Assembly: GCA_000335715.1 (NCBI GenBank) | Contig: AMYZ01000007.1 | Coordinates: 111,702 to 175,701, forward strand | Direction of reading: 5' to 3' | Length of the DNA: 64,000 nt | From: a beta proteobacterium L13 | GTDB taxonomy: Bacteria; Pseudomonadota; Gammaproteobacteria; Burkholderiales; Chromobacteriaceae | Part shown: piece by piece, positions 43,486 through 50,874 of the stretch | Layout of the letters: each line of letters begins with the position of its first letter | Numbering within the stretch: the stretch's first letter is position 1 | Program-made: the position numbers and the translations under genes | Notes under the pieces: model-generated | The model's database searches: none | Seen by the model: the letters and a program-made list of their open reading frames with translations, nothing else | What the model was told of the DNA's origin: nothing

Positions 43486-43514
43486 GTCCCGCCACGCCCG
43501 CCGGCTGGCGGGAC
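43486..43514 (+). terminator. Hairpin between binding protein and permease genes
   Basis: GTCCCGCCA (43486-43494) pairs with TGGCGGGAC (43506-43514), followed by only a short TTT. Likely an attenuator or RNA 3'-end stabiliser that keeps the binding protein in excess. Confidence 0.5.
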
Positions 43515-43536
43515 TTTGCTGGAAGTGATGCCCACC

Positions 43537-44799
43537 ATGTCCCAAACCCTTACCGAGAATGCGCCGCTGACCGCAGCTGATGGCGAGTTGCTGACCGTCA
43601 AGCTGGCACGCGAGCGCCGCAACAAGCAGCTCAAAGCGGTGGCGCTGGTTGCCCCGCTGGCCATTTTCTTGCTGCTGACCTTTCTGGTGCCCATCTTCAT
43701 GCTGCTGGGCCGCAGCGTCGATAACCCTGAGGTCGTCACCCACCTGCCGGCCACCAGCAAGCTGATTGCCAGCTGGGACCGCCGTGCCCTGCCATCCGAA
43801 GAAGTTTTCCAGGCCATGGCGCGCGACCTGACTGCTGCCAAGGAAGCCAAGACCGTACCCGATGTGGCCAAGCGCCTGAATATGGACATCAGCGGTTTTC
43901 GTTCGTTGATCCAGAAAACCGCGCGCAAGATGCCGCTGGAGTTGGCCGCAGGCGAAAGCATGCGCGACCGTTTTATCCAGATGGACGAACGCTGGGGCGA
44001 CCCGGACCACTGGCACGTGATTGCCAAGAATGCCAAGAGCTGGACGCCGTACTACCTGTACAGCTCGCTGGACCTGCGTGAAACCAAGGCCGGTACGCCG
44101 GAACTGGCGCCGGAAGAGGAGCGTGCCTTCATCAGTATCTTTGGACGTACGCTGTGGATCAGCTTCTGGGTCACCGTGTTCTGCCTGCTGCTGGGCTACC
44201 CGCTGGCGTACTGGCTGGCCAACCTGCCGGCGCGCAAGAGCAACCTGCTGATGATTCTGGTGCTGCTGCCGTTCTGGACCTCGGTGCTGGTGCGTGTGGC
44301 GTCGTGGATTGTGCTGCTGCAGCGCGAAGGCCTGATCAATAGCGCGCTGATGAACCTGGGCATTATCGGCGAGCCGCTGCAACTGGCGTTCAACCGGGTC
44401 GGCGTGTACATCGCCATGGTGCACATCCTGTTGCCGTTCGTGATCCTGCCGGCCTACAGCGTGATGAAGAGCATTCCGCAAACCTATATGCGCGCCGCCA
44501 TTTCGCTGGGCGACCACCCGTTTGCCGCTTTCTGGAAGATCTACTTTCCGCAAACCGTGGCCGGTGTGGCTGCCGGTGCCTTGCTGGTGTTCATCATGTG
44601 TATCGGTTACTACATCACGCCGGCACTGCTGGGTAGCCCGGAAGAGCAGATGGTGAGCTACTACGTGGCGTTCTACACCAACGTCACCATCAACTGGGGC
44701 ATGGCCGCCGCGCTGGGCAGCCTGTTGCTGATCGCCACCATGACGCTGTACGCGGTGTACAGCAAGCTGGTGGGTGCCAACAAACTGAGTCTGGGGTAA
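43537..44799 (+). CDS. Polyamine-type ABC transporter permease 1 (PotB-like, with large insertion)
   Basis: 420 residues. The first membrane segment (about 28-50) is followed by a hydrophilic insertion of roughly 150 residues before the conserved permease core (LWISFWVTVFCLLLGYPLAYWLA; EAA loop MRAAISLGDHPFAAFWKIYFPQ in pieces). Such an N-terminal periplasmic insertion occurs in one PotB subgroup. ATG at 43537 is chosen because GGAAG lies 11 bases upstream; in-frame TTG 43516 and ATG 43528 are alternatives. Confidence 0.88.
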   Translation: MSQTLTENAPLTAADGELLTVKLARERRNKQLKAVALVAPLAIFLLLTFLVPIFMLLGRSVDNPEVVTHLPATSKLIASWDRRALPSEEVFQAMARDLTAAKEAKTVPDVAKRLNMDISGFRSLIQKTARKMPLELAAGESMRDRFIQMDERWGDPDHWHVIAKNAKSWTPYYLYSSLDLRETKAGTPELAPEEERAFISIFGRTLWISFWVTVFCLLLGYPLAYWLANLPARKSNLLMILVLLPFWTSVLVRVASWIVLLQREGLINSALMNLGIIGEPLQLAFNRVGVYIAMVHILLPFVILPAYSVMKSIPQTYMRAAISLGDHPFAAFWKIYFPQTVAGVAAGALLVFIMCIGYYITPALLGSPEEQMVSYYVAFYTNVTINWGMAAALGSLLLIATMTLYAVYSKLVGANKLSLG

Positions 44800-44802
44800 G
44801 AA

Positions 44803-45627
44803 ATGCTGCCAACTTATGCTTCGCCTATCGAGCGCATCTGGTTCTGGAGCTTCCGCATTTTCTGCGTGCTGATCCTGATCTTCCTGGTGTCGCCGCTGCT
44901 GGTGATCGTGCCGCTGTCGTTCTCGGCCGATACCTTCCTGCTGTACCCGATCGAGTCGTTCTCGCTGCGCTGGTACGAGGAATTCTTCGGCAACGGCGTG
45001 TGGCTCACCGCGCTGAAGAATAGCTTCATCGTGGCACCGGCTGCCACGCTGCTGGCCACCACGCTGGGCACGCTGGCTGCCGTGGGCCTGACCTCGTCGG
45101 ACTTCCCCGGCAAGTCGGTGCTGATGAGCGTGCTGATCTCGCCCATGGTGGTGCCGGTGGTGATCGTTGGCGTGGGGGCTTATCTGTTCTTTGCCCCGCT
45201 GGGCCTGTCCAATAGCTACTTTGCGCTGATTCTGGTGCATACCGCGCTGGGCGTGCCGTTTGTGGTGATTACCGTGTCGGCCACGCTGCGCGGCTTCAAC
45301 GCCAACCTGATCCGCGCCAGCGCCAGCCTGGGGGCCAACCCGGTCACCACCTACCGTCGTATCGTGCTGCCGCTGATTGCGCCGGGTGTGATCTCGGGTG
45401 CGCTGTTTGCCTTTGCTACCTCGTTCGACGAAGTCGTGGTGACGCTGTTTCTTGCCGGCCCCGAGCAGACCACGCTGCCGCGCCAGATGTTTGGCGGTAT
45501 CAAGGAAAACATCAGCCCGGCGATTGCCGCCGCGGCCACGGTGCTGATCCTGTTCTCCATCGCCTTGCTGCTGACGCTGGAATGGTTGCGTGGCCGGGCC
45601 GAGAAAACCCGCACCAGCGCTGCCTGA
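44803..45627 (+). CDS. Polyamine-type ABC transporter permease 2 (PotC-like)
   Basis: 274 residues, six membrane segments; EAA loop IRASASLGANPVTTYRRIVLPLI (split) near residue 175. Three bases after permease 1. Pairs with it to form the membrane channel. Confidence 0.92.
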   Translation: MLPTYASPIERIWFWSFRIFCVLILIFLVSPLLVIVPLSFSADTFLLYPIESFSLRWYEEFFGNGVWLTALKNSFIVAPAATLLATTLGTLAAVGLTSSDFPGKSVLMSVLISPMVVPVVIVGVGAYLFFAPLGLSNSYFALILVHTALGVPFVVITVSATLRGFNANLIRASASLGANPVTTYRRIVLPLIAPGVISGALFAFATSFDEVVVTLFLAGPEQTTLPRQMFGGIKENISPAIAAAATVLILFSIALLLTLEWLRGRAEKTRTSAA

Positions 45628-45643
45628 CCCCCGCTAGCCGCAT

Positions 45644-45676
45644 AAAAAAGCCCCTGCCATCTGGCAGGGGCTTTTT
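45644..45676. terminator. Bidirectional terminator between transporter operon and cyclase gene
   Basis: AGCCCCTGCCA and TGGCAGGGGCT (45649-45672) flanked by A-run and T-run; serves two convergent genes. Confidence 0.9.
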
Positions 45677-45684
45677 GCTGGCTA

Positions 45685-45696
45685 AGGTTGGCCGCA
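45685..45696 (+). repeat. Exact intergenic copy of AGGTTGGCCGCA
   Basis: Directly follows the terminator at 45644-45676, outside any coding region. Confidence 0.85.
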
Positions 45697-45702
45697 GTAG
45701 GG

Positions 45703-46695
45703 TCAGAACAGCTCGATATCGCCTTCGTGTGGGGCTTGTTCGACGATTTCGCCGCACTGCAGCAGTTGTGTATAGGCACAAGTCTGGTTGCGGCCGTTTT
45801 CCTTGGCGTAATACAAGGCGCGATCGGCTTGCTCTACCACGTTGGCCGGCAGCATCTGGCCCCCGATCAGCACGTAGCCCATGCTGATGTGAACCTGGCC
45901 TACTTGCGGGAAATTAAAGCTGGCGATGTTTTCCCGCAGCGCTTCCAGCCGGGTCATGGCCAGTTGCGGCTCGTCGCGCAGGATGATGCCGAACTCCTCG
46001 CCACCGTAGCGATACAGCTGGGCGTGCACGCCCAGCACTTGCTCCATGTGGTGGGCCACCAGCAGCAGCACCTCGTCGCCCACGATATGGCCGTAGCGGT
46101 CATTTACCAGCTTGAAGTGGTCGATATCCACCAGCGCCAGGGTGTGCTGGTAGTCCGGCTTGTCCAGCAGCTCGTACAGGCGGGCGTCGAAAGAGCGGCG
46201 GTTCAGCAGGCCGGTCAGCATGTCACGTTCTGCGTCGTACAGCAGGCGCAGGTAGTTTTCGTGGATGCGTACCATGCCGCTAAGAAAACCCAGGTCTTCC
46301 GGTACAAGCGGGCCGTGCTCTATCTGCAGCAGCGCGATGATGTTGTTTTTCTGGTAAATCACTTGCCAGATATGGTCGCCATACTCCCACGGCGCACGAT
46401 TGTCGCGGCCGATGGCGATGGCTTTACGCGCATCATCACCTGCGGGTAGCCAGCCGCAGCCTTCTGGCGAAATAAAGCTGTCGTCATTTCCGCTGACCTG
46501 AAGCAGCTTCAGCTCGGGCAGTGACTCCGCGTGCCGCACGCCGTATAGCGCAATGCTGTCGCTTTGCAAAAACGCGCCCACCAGCTCCAGCAATGCCCGC
46601 TCCAGCTCGCGCTGCTCACGCTGCGAGGTCATTTTCGCCATCTGCTCCATCAGGGTGGCGATGCTGGAAGGGGGAAAGTGCTGGTCCATTTTCAT
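45703..46695 (-). CDS. Diguanylate cyclase (GGDEF protein)
   Basis: 330 residues, soluble. N-terminal GAF-like region (about 20-150), then a GGDEF domain (160-310) with DMLTGLLNRRSF, LVDIDHFKLVND and the active-site motif GGEEF. It makes c-di-GMP and is a possible opponent of the EAL protein at 23328. No RxxD inhibition site is evident upstream of GGEEF. The start may be 46695 or the in-frame ATG at 46689, which has a slightly better upstream GGA. Confidence 0.9.
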   Translation of the reverse strand: MKMDQHFPPSSIATLMEQMAKMTSQREQRELERALLELVGAFLQSDSIALYGVRHAESLPELKLLQVSGNDDSFISPEGCGWLPAGDDARKAIAIGRDNRAPWEYGDHIWQVIYQKNNIIALLQIEHGPLVPEDLGFLSGMVRIHENYLRLLYDAERDMLTGLLNRRSFDARLYELLDKPDYQHTLALVDIDHFKLVNDRYGHIVGDEVLLLVAHHMEQVLGVHAQLYRYGGEEFGIILRDEPQLAMTRLEALRENIASFNFPQVGQVHISMGYVLIGGQMLPANVVEQADRALYYAKENGRNQTCAYTQLLQCGEIVEQAPHEGDIELF

Positions 46696-46710
46696 CCGTA
46701 ACAAGAGTGT

Positions 46711-47163
46711 TTACTGGCGGCCGGTACTACCAAAACCACCGCTGCCACGTTCTGTATCGATAAAACTCTCTACAATATTAAACCCTACTTGTACCACTGG
46801 CACGATAATCATCTGAGCAATGCGTTCCATTGGCGCCAATGTAAACGGCATGTTGCCGCGATTCCACATCGATACAAACAGCTGGCCCTGGTAGTCGGAG
46901 TCGATCAGGCCGGTGAGGTTGCCCAGCACGATGCCGTGTTTGTGGCCCAGGCCGGAGCGCGGCAGGATCATGGCCGCCAGCCCCGGGTCGGCCAGGTGGA
47001 TGGCCATACCGGTAGGTACCAGCACGGTTTCACCAGGCTGGATCACCATGTCGGCCTCGGTCGCGGCACGCAGGTCCAGGCCGGCAGAGCCGCTGGTGGC
47101 GTAGGCGGGCAGGTTGTCTTTCAGGCGCGGGTCCAGGATTTGTACGTCGATAACAGGTTTCAT
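46711..47163 (-). CDS. dut: dUTP diphosphatase
   Basis: 150 residues, trimeric dUTPase. Motifs in order: [47 protein letters not shown] and the C-terminal [11 protein letters not shown] arm that closes the active site (present as [11 protein letters not shown]). Overlaps coaBC by 4 bases, a widespread arrangement. Confidence 0.97.
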   Translation of the reverse strand: MKPVIDVQILDPRLKDNLPAYATSGSAGLDLRAATEADMVIQPGETVLVPTGMAIHLADPGLAAMILPRSGLGHKHGIVLGNLTGLIDSDYQGQLFVSMWNRGNMPFTLAPMERIAQMIIVPVVQVGFNIVESFIDTERGSGGFGSTGRQ

Positions 47164-48353
47164 GCGATGTCAGTTTTCAGGTTAAGGCTTTGGGCCAGAT
47201 GTTGAACGATGGCACGGGCCACATCGGCCTTGGGCATGTCGGGCAGCGGGTGCTGGCCGTGGTCATCCAGTAGCGTCACGCTATTGGTGTCAGCGCCCAT
47301 GGCGTGCTGGGCCAGGTTGGCCACCAGTAAAGGGACTTTCTTGCGGCGGCGTTTCTGGTCGGCAAATTGCAGCAGGTTCTGGCTTTCTGCGGCAAAACCC
47401 ACGCAGAACGGCGCGGCCGGCAGGCCGGCCACGGTGGCCAGGATGTCGGGGTTTTCTTCCAGCTCGATCACCGGCAGGCTGTCGCCTTTCTTGATCTTGT
47501 GTTCCGAGCGGTTTTTTACACGGTAGTCCGCCACCGCCGCTACGCTGATGAACACATCGCTGCGGCCAACCTCGGCCAGGACTGCCTGGTACATGTCCTG
47601 TGCACTTTGTACCGCAATGGTATGCACCAGCGCAGGCGGCGTCAGGGCGGTAGGGCCGCTGACCAGGGTAACCTCGGCGCCGGCGTCGCGGCAGGCGCGG
47701 GCCAGCGCATAGCCCATCTTGCCGGAGCTGATATTGGTGATGCCGCGCACGGTGTCGATCGGCTCGTAGGTGGGGCCGGCAGTCAGCAAGACGTGCTTGC
47801 CTGCCAGCGGCTTGCTGCTGAATACGCCGCCCAGCAGGTCGAACACTTCTTCCGGCTCCAGCATGCGGCCAGGCCCGGTTTCGCCACAGGCCTGCACGCC
47901 GTGCGCCGGGCCCCATACCTGCACGCCATCGGCTTGCAGCTGGGCAATATTGCGCAGGTTGGGCGGGTTTTCCCACATCTGGCGGTTCATCGCCGGTACC
48001 ACGACCAGCGGGCAGGTACGCGCGGCGGCCATGGTGCTGATCAGGTCGTCGCAAGCGCCATGCGCCAGCTTGAAAATGCAGTCGGCGGTGGCGGGTACGA
48101 TCAGGAACACATCTGCACGGCGCGACATCTCGATATGCGCCATGGCGTTATCCGGGCGCGGGTCCCAGATATCGGTGTAAACGGCATGGCCAGACAGCGC
48201 CTGGAAGGTAGCGGGAGTGACAAAGCGGGTAGCGGACTCGCTCATTACCACTTCTACATGGTGGCCTGCCTTGACCAGTAGCCGGGTCAGCTCGGCCGAC
48301 TTGTAGGCGGCAATACCGCCGGTAATGCCTAGAAGAATGCGTTTCTGCGTCAT
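47160..48353 (-). CDS. coaBC: Bifunctional phosphopantothenoylcysteine synthetase/decarboxylase
   Basis: 397 residues. N-terminal flavin-dependent decarboxylase CoaC (1-185; [27 protein letters not shown]) and C-terminal synthetase CoaB (186-397; [30 protein letters not shown]). Catalyses two consecutive steps of coenzyme A synthesis. Divergent from radC. Contains one AGGTTGGCCGCA copy read in a third frame (Val-Gly-Arg). Confidence 0.97.
   Translation of the reverse strand: MTQKRILLGITGGIAAYKSAELTRLLVKAGHHVEVVMSESATRFVTPATFQALSGHAVYTDIWDPRPDNAMAHIEMSRRADVFLIVPATADCIFKLAHGACDDLISTMAAARTCPLVVVPAMNRQMWENPPNLRNIAQLQADGVQVWGPAHGVQACGETGPGRMLEPEEVFDLLGGVFSSKPLAGKHVLLTAGPTYEPIDTVRGITNISSGKMGYALARACRDAGAEVTLVSGPTALTPPALVHTIAVQSAQDMYQAVLAEVGRSDVFISVAAVADYRVKNRSEHKIKKGDSLPVIELEENPDILATVAGLPAAPFCVGFAAESQNLLQFADQKRRRKKVPLLVANLAQHAMGADTNSVTLLDDHGQHPLPDMPKADVARAIVQHLAQSLNLKTDIA
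47561..47572 (-). repeat. Exact copy of AGGTTGGCCGCA (in coaBC)
   Basis: Coding strand reads GTT GGC CGC (Val-Gly-Arg), a frame not used by the other copies. Confidence 0.85.
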
Positions 48354-48510
48354 GTTACGGCCTGCCGTATGTCGTGCAAGGCATGATTGTAACGTAATGC
48401 TGCACCTGCACGCAGGCTGCCGTGCATGGATCGTGCTTCATGAAAAATGCATTTTATGGAGGTCGCCGTATGCATGATGATGAAGACTTCGTCAGCGCGC
48501 AGGAGGGTCT

Positions 48511-49185
48511 ATGTCTATCAGCGAATGGCCCGCGGCCGAACGTCCGCGTGAAAAATTGTTGGCACGGGGGGCGCAAGCCTTGTCAGATGCCGAATTGCTG
48601 GCGATATTTCTAAGAACAGGTATCAAAGGATGCTCCGCTGTCGATATGGCGCGCCAGTTGATGCAGCGTTTTGGCAGCCTGGGGCGTTTGCTGGGGGCGC
48701 GTGCTGACGAGTTTCAGCAGCAGGCCGGGCTGGGCCCTGCCAAGTACGTGCAATTCATGGCCATGCACGAGCTGGCGCGGCGGCTGCTTGCCGAAGAAAT
48801 GGCTGCGGCAGACGTGCTGGACAGCCCGGATGCCGTGCAGCGTTTTTTGCGTGTGGCGATAGGGTATTGCGAGGTGGAGGTGTTCAGCGTGATTTTTCTC
48901 ACGGCACAATACCGCGTGCTGGCTGTCGAAGAACTGGCCAGGGGCACGTTGACCGAAACACGGGTCTACCCGCGCGAGGTAGTGCGGCGGGCCTTGCAGC
49001 ACAATGCATGTAGCGTGATTGTGGCGCATAACCACCCCTCGGGCGTGGCCGAGCCGTCCGACGCCGACCGCCGGCTGACCGCCACGCTCAAGCAGGCTTT
49101 GCAGCTGGTCGATATCAACTTGCTGGACCATTTTGTCGTCACGGGGGAGCACGCCGAATCTCTGGCAGCGCGCGGTTGGGTGTAG
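48511..49185 (+). CDS. radC: RadC family JAB-domain protein
   Basis: 224 residues: helix-hairpin-helix region (about 20-95) and a JAB1/MPN metalloprotease-type domain with the motif AHNHPSG followed by SDAD. Widely conserved; despite the name a DNA repair role is unproven. AGGAGGGT precedes the ATG. Divergent from coaBC, as in many proteobacteria. Confidence 0.93.
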   Translation: MSISEWPAAERPREKLLARGAQALSDAELLAIFLRTGIKGCSAVDMARQLMQRFGSLGRLLGARADEFQQQAGLGPAKYVQFMAMHELARRLLAEEMAAADVLDSPDAVQRFLRVAIGYCEVEVFSVIFLTAQYRVLAVEELARGTLTETRVYPREVVRRALQHNACSVIVAHNHPSGVAEPSDADRRLTATLKQALQLVDINLLDHFVVTGEHAESLAARGWV

Positions 49186-49219
49186 CGGCGGCCGCTTGGC
49201 TGCCCCTGCTGTTGTTGTG

Positions 49220-49242
49220 CGGCCAACCATGCCGGTTGGCCG
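49220..49242. repeat. Inverted pair of the uptake-like motif downstream of radC
   Basis: CGGCCAACC (49220-49228) and GGTTGGCCG (49234-49242) make a 9-bp stem with a 5-base loop, 35 bases after the radC stop. No U-run, so it is an inefficient terminator at best. Confidence 0.7.
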
Positions 49243-49260
49243 GATCGCAAGGAGCAAGCC

Positions 49261-49512
49261 ATGAACATCCTGCGTTTGATGAATCAGTCCGAGTACATTC
49301 AGGTAAACAACCAGCTGGTGAAGCCGGAATTCATGTACGCCAGCGAAGACTACGCGGATGACGACGATGTGGCACTGGAGGCGCATATCGACGAAGCCGA
49401 CCTGGTGCTGACCGTGGCCGACCTGGAAGAGGCGACGCCGCTGGCTGATGGTGCTTACTGGATAGAAAGTGTCGGTTACATCCGCTTTCTCAGCCGGCAT
49501 GCCCTGCATTGA
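49261..49512 (+). CDS. Small acidic hypothetical protein
   Basis: 83 residues, strongly acidic (SEDYADDDDVALEAHIDEADL). AAGGAGCAAGCC precedes the ATG, a good ribosome-binding site. No recognised domain, signal or membrane segment. Acidity and size would suit a protein inhibitor or DNA mimic, but that is speculation. The 212 bases that follow, up to 49724, are AT-rich and hold no other feature I can support. Confidence 0.65.
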   Translation: MNILRLMNQSEYIQVNNQLVKPEFMYASEDYADDDDVALEAHIDEADLVLTVADLEEATPLADGAYWIESVGYIRFLSRHALH

Positions 49513-49724
49513 CTGTCATGTATGGCAATCGTAAAAGCGATTATTTATGCTTCATGCATTTTTATTTCATACTTTATTATTGTAATTTTAAGCAATAAAA
49601 TTGCGCATTGGTGATGATTTCTATACAAAGTACTCGGGTTTGATCTGGCGCAAATCATGCCGGTGCGAGCTTGATAAAGTACCTGCTTCAATGCGTGTTA
49701 CATAAGGCGCAAGCGAGGATGGAC

Positions 49725-50099
49725 ATGAACAAGATTCGTATTGCCATGGTGGGCGCCGGTGAAACGGCGACACCGCTGTTGCGGCAGCTGCTGGATGCGC
49801 CCTATGTGGAGCTGATCGGCGTGGCCGAGCTCAACCTGGCTTTGCCGGGTGTGGCGCTGGCGCGTGAGCGCGGGGTGCCGGTAACCGACAATTTCATCGA
49901 GCTGGCAGAGCAGGGCGAGCGGGTGGATATCATTATTGACCTTACCGGCTCGCGTAAAGTACGCGAAGATCTGCGCCGTTTCATGCAGTTTGCCGGTAAC
50001 ACCCACACCGTCATCATGCACGAGCGCATTGCCCTGCTGCTGATGTCGCTGTCGGCGGGCGAGCTGGTAGAAACCCGCCACGACTCGCTCAGCTACTGA
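49725..50099 (+). CDS. Short Rossmann-fold NAD-binding protein
   Basis: 124 residues. It starts IRIAMVGAGETATPLLRQLL, a dinucleotide-binding motif, and continues as the N-terminal half of an oxidoreductase (ELIGVAELNLALPGVALARERG, IIDLTGSRKVREDL). The catalytic half of the Gfo/Idh or dehydrogenase type is absent, so it may be a ligand-sensing stand-alone domain. ATG at 49725 lies 6 bases after GAGG; 49719 is an alternative start. A terminator follows. Confidence 0.75.
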   Translation: MNKIRIAMVGAGETATPLLRQLLDAPYVELIGVAELNLALPGVALARERGVPVTDNFIELAEQGERVDIIIDLTGSRKVREDLRRFMQFAGNTHTVIMHERIALLLMSLSAGELVETRHDSLSY

Positions 50100-50170
50100 A
50101 GGCTAGTGCTGGGCTACTAAAGTATCGATGCAGTAAACGGCCGGTGTGCGACTGTACCGGCTGGCTTGAA

Positions 50171-50196
50171 GGGCGTGCGAAAGCACGCCCTTTTTT
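50171..50196 (+). terminator. Terminator after the Rossmann-fold gene
   Basis: GGGCGTGC, loop GAAA, GCACGCCC, TTTTTT. Confidence 0.9.
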
Positions 50197-50197
50197 C

Positions 50198-50228
50198 ATG
50201 CGGCCAACTTGCTGAAGGTTGGCCGCAT
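50198..50228. repeat. Inverted pair of the uptake-like motif between convergent genes
   Basis: ATGCGGCCAAC (50198-50208) and GTTGGCCGCAT (50218-50228) form a perfect 11-bp stem, loop of 9, directly after the terminator at 50171. Confidence 0.75.
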
Positions 50229-50265
50229 CCGCTGGCATGCAGGTGCGACGGTCCCGAGCAGCTAG

Positions 50266-50874
50266 CTAGCCAAACCCGCGTTTTTTCAGTGCGAGGTACA
50301 GCATGCTGGCAGTGATGGCGTCGTTCAGTGCGTCGTGGCGCGGCAGGGCGGGGACACGCAGGTCTTCTACCAGCGTGGCCAGGCGCAGGTCCACGTTGCT
50401 GTCCGGGTGTTGCCGCAGCTTGTAATCGTAGTAGCGGCCGGATACCTCGATCTGCCGGTTCGGCAGCTTGATGCCGGTCAGCGGCTGCACGTACTTGTTC
50501 AGGATCGCCACGTCGTATTCCAGGTAGTAGCCCACCAGCGGGCGGCCGCCGATAAAGTCCAGCAGGCGGGTGACCGCCTCTTGCGGGGCCAGGCCGTCGG
50601 ACACATCGCGCGGGCGCAGGCCGTGTATGCGTACGCTGCCGGCGTCCGGCTTGCGTTCCGGGCGCACCAGTACGTAGAACGATTCACTGCTGAGGATACG
50701 TTGGCCGCGTATCTTGACGGCGCCGATGGAGAGCAGCTCGGCGTCGCGCACGTTCAGGCTGGTGGTTTCGCAGTCCACGCTGACCAGTTCTTCGTTCTGC
50801 TCTTGCAGCAGCATGGCAAAGCGCGGGTCTTTCAGTCGGTGTGCTGCCCACTGCTTTTTCAGCGCGCCTATCAT
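50266..50874 (-). CDS. DnaQ-like 3'-5' exonuclease
   Basis: 202 residues of the DEDD exonuclease superfamily. Exo I is VSVDCETTSL (Asp, Glu), Exo II is GYYLEYDVAIL, Exo III is HDALNDAI (histidine plus Asp, DEDDh type). It lacks polymerase-associated domains. Its start overlaps the stop of the CBS/DUF294 gene upstream; this pair (cyclic-nucleotide-binding nucleotidyltransferase plus exonuclease) recurs in many proteobacteria. Confidence 0.9.
   Translation of the reverse strand: MIGALKKQWAAHRLKDPRFAMLLQEQNEELVSVDCETTSLNVRDAELLSIGAVKIRGQRILSSESFYVLVRPERKPDAGSVRIHGLRPRDVSDGLAPQEAVTRLLDFIGGRPLVGYYLEYDVAILNKYVQPLTGIKLPNRQIEVSGRYYDYKLRQHPDSNVDLRLATLVEDLRVPALPRHDALNDAITASMLYLALKKRGFG

Noticed and set aside
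49637..49660. TTTGAT...AAATCA resembling an FNR/ANR box upstream of the Rossmann-fold gene
   Set aside because: The arms are not inverted repeats of each other: TTGAT should be matched by ATCAA, but AATCA is found.
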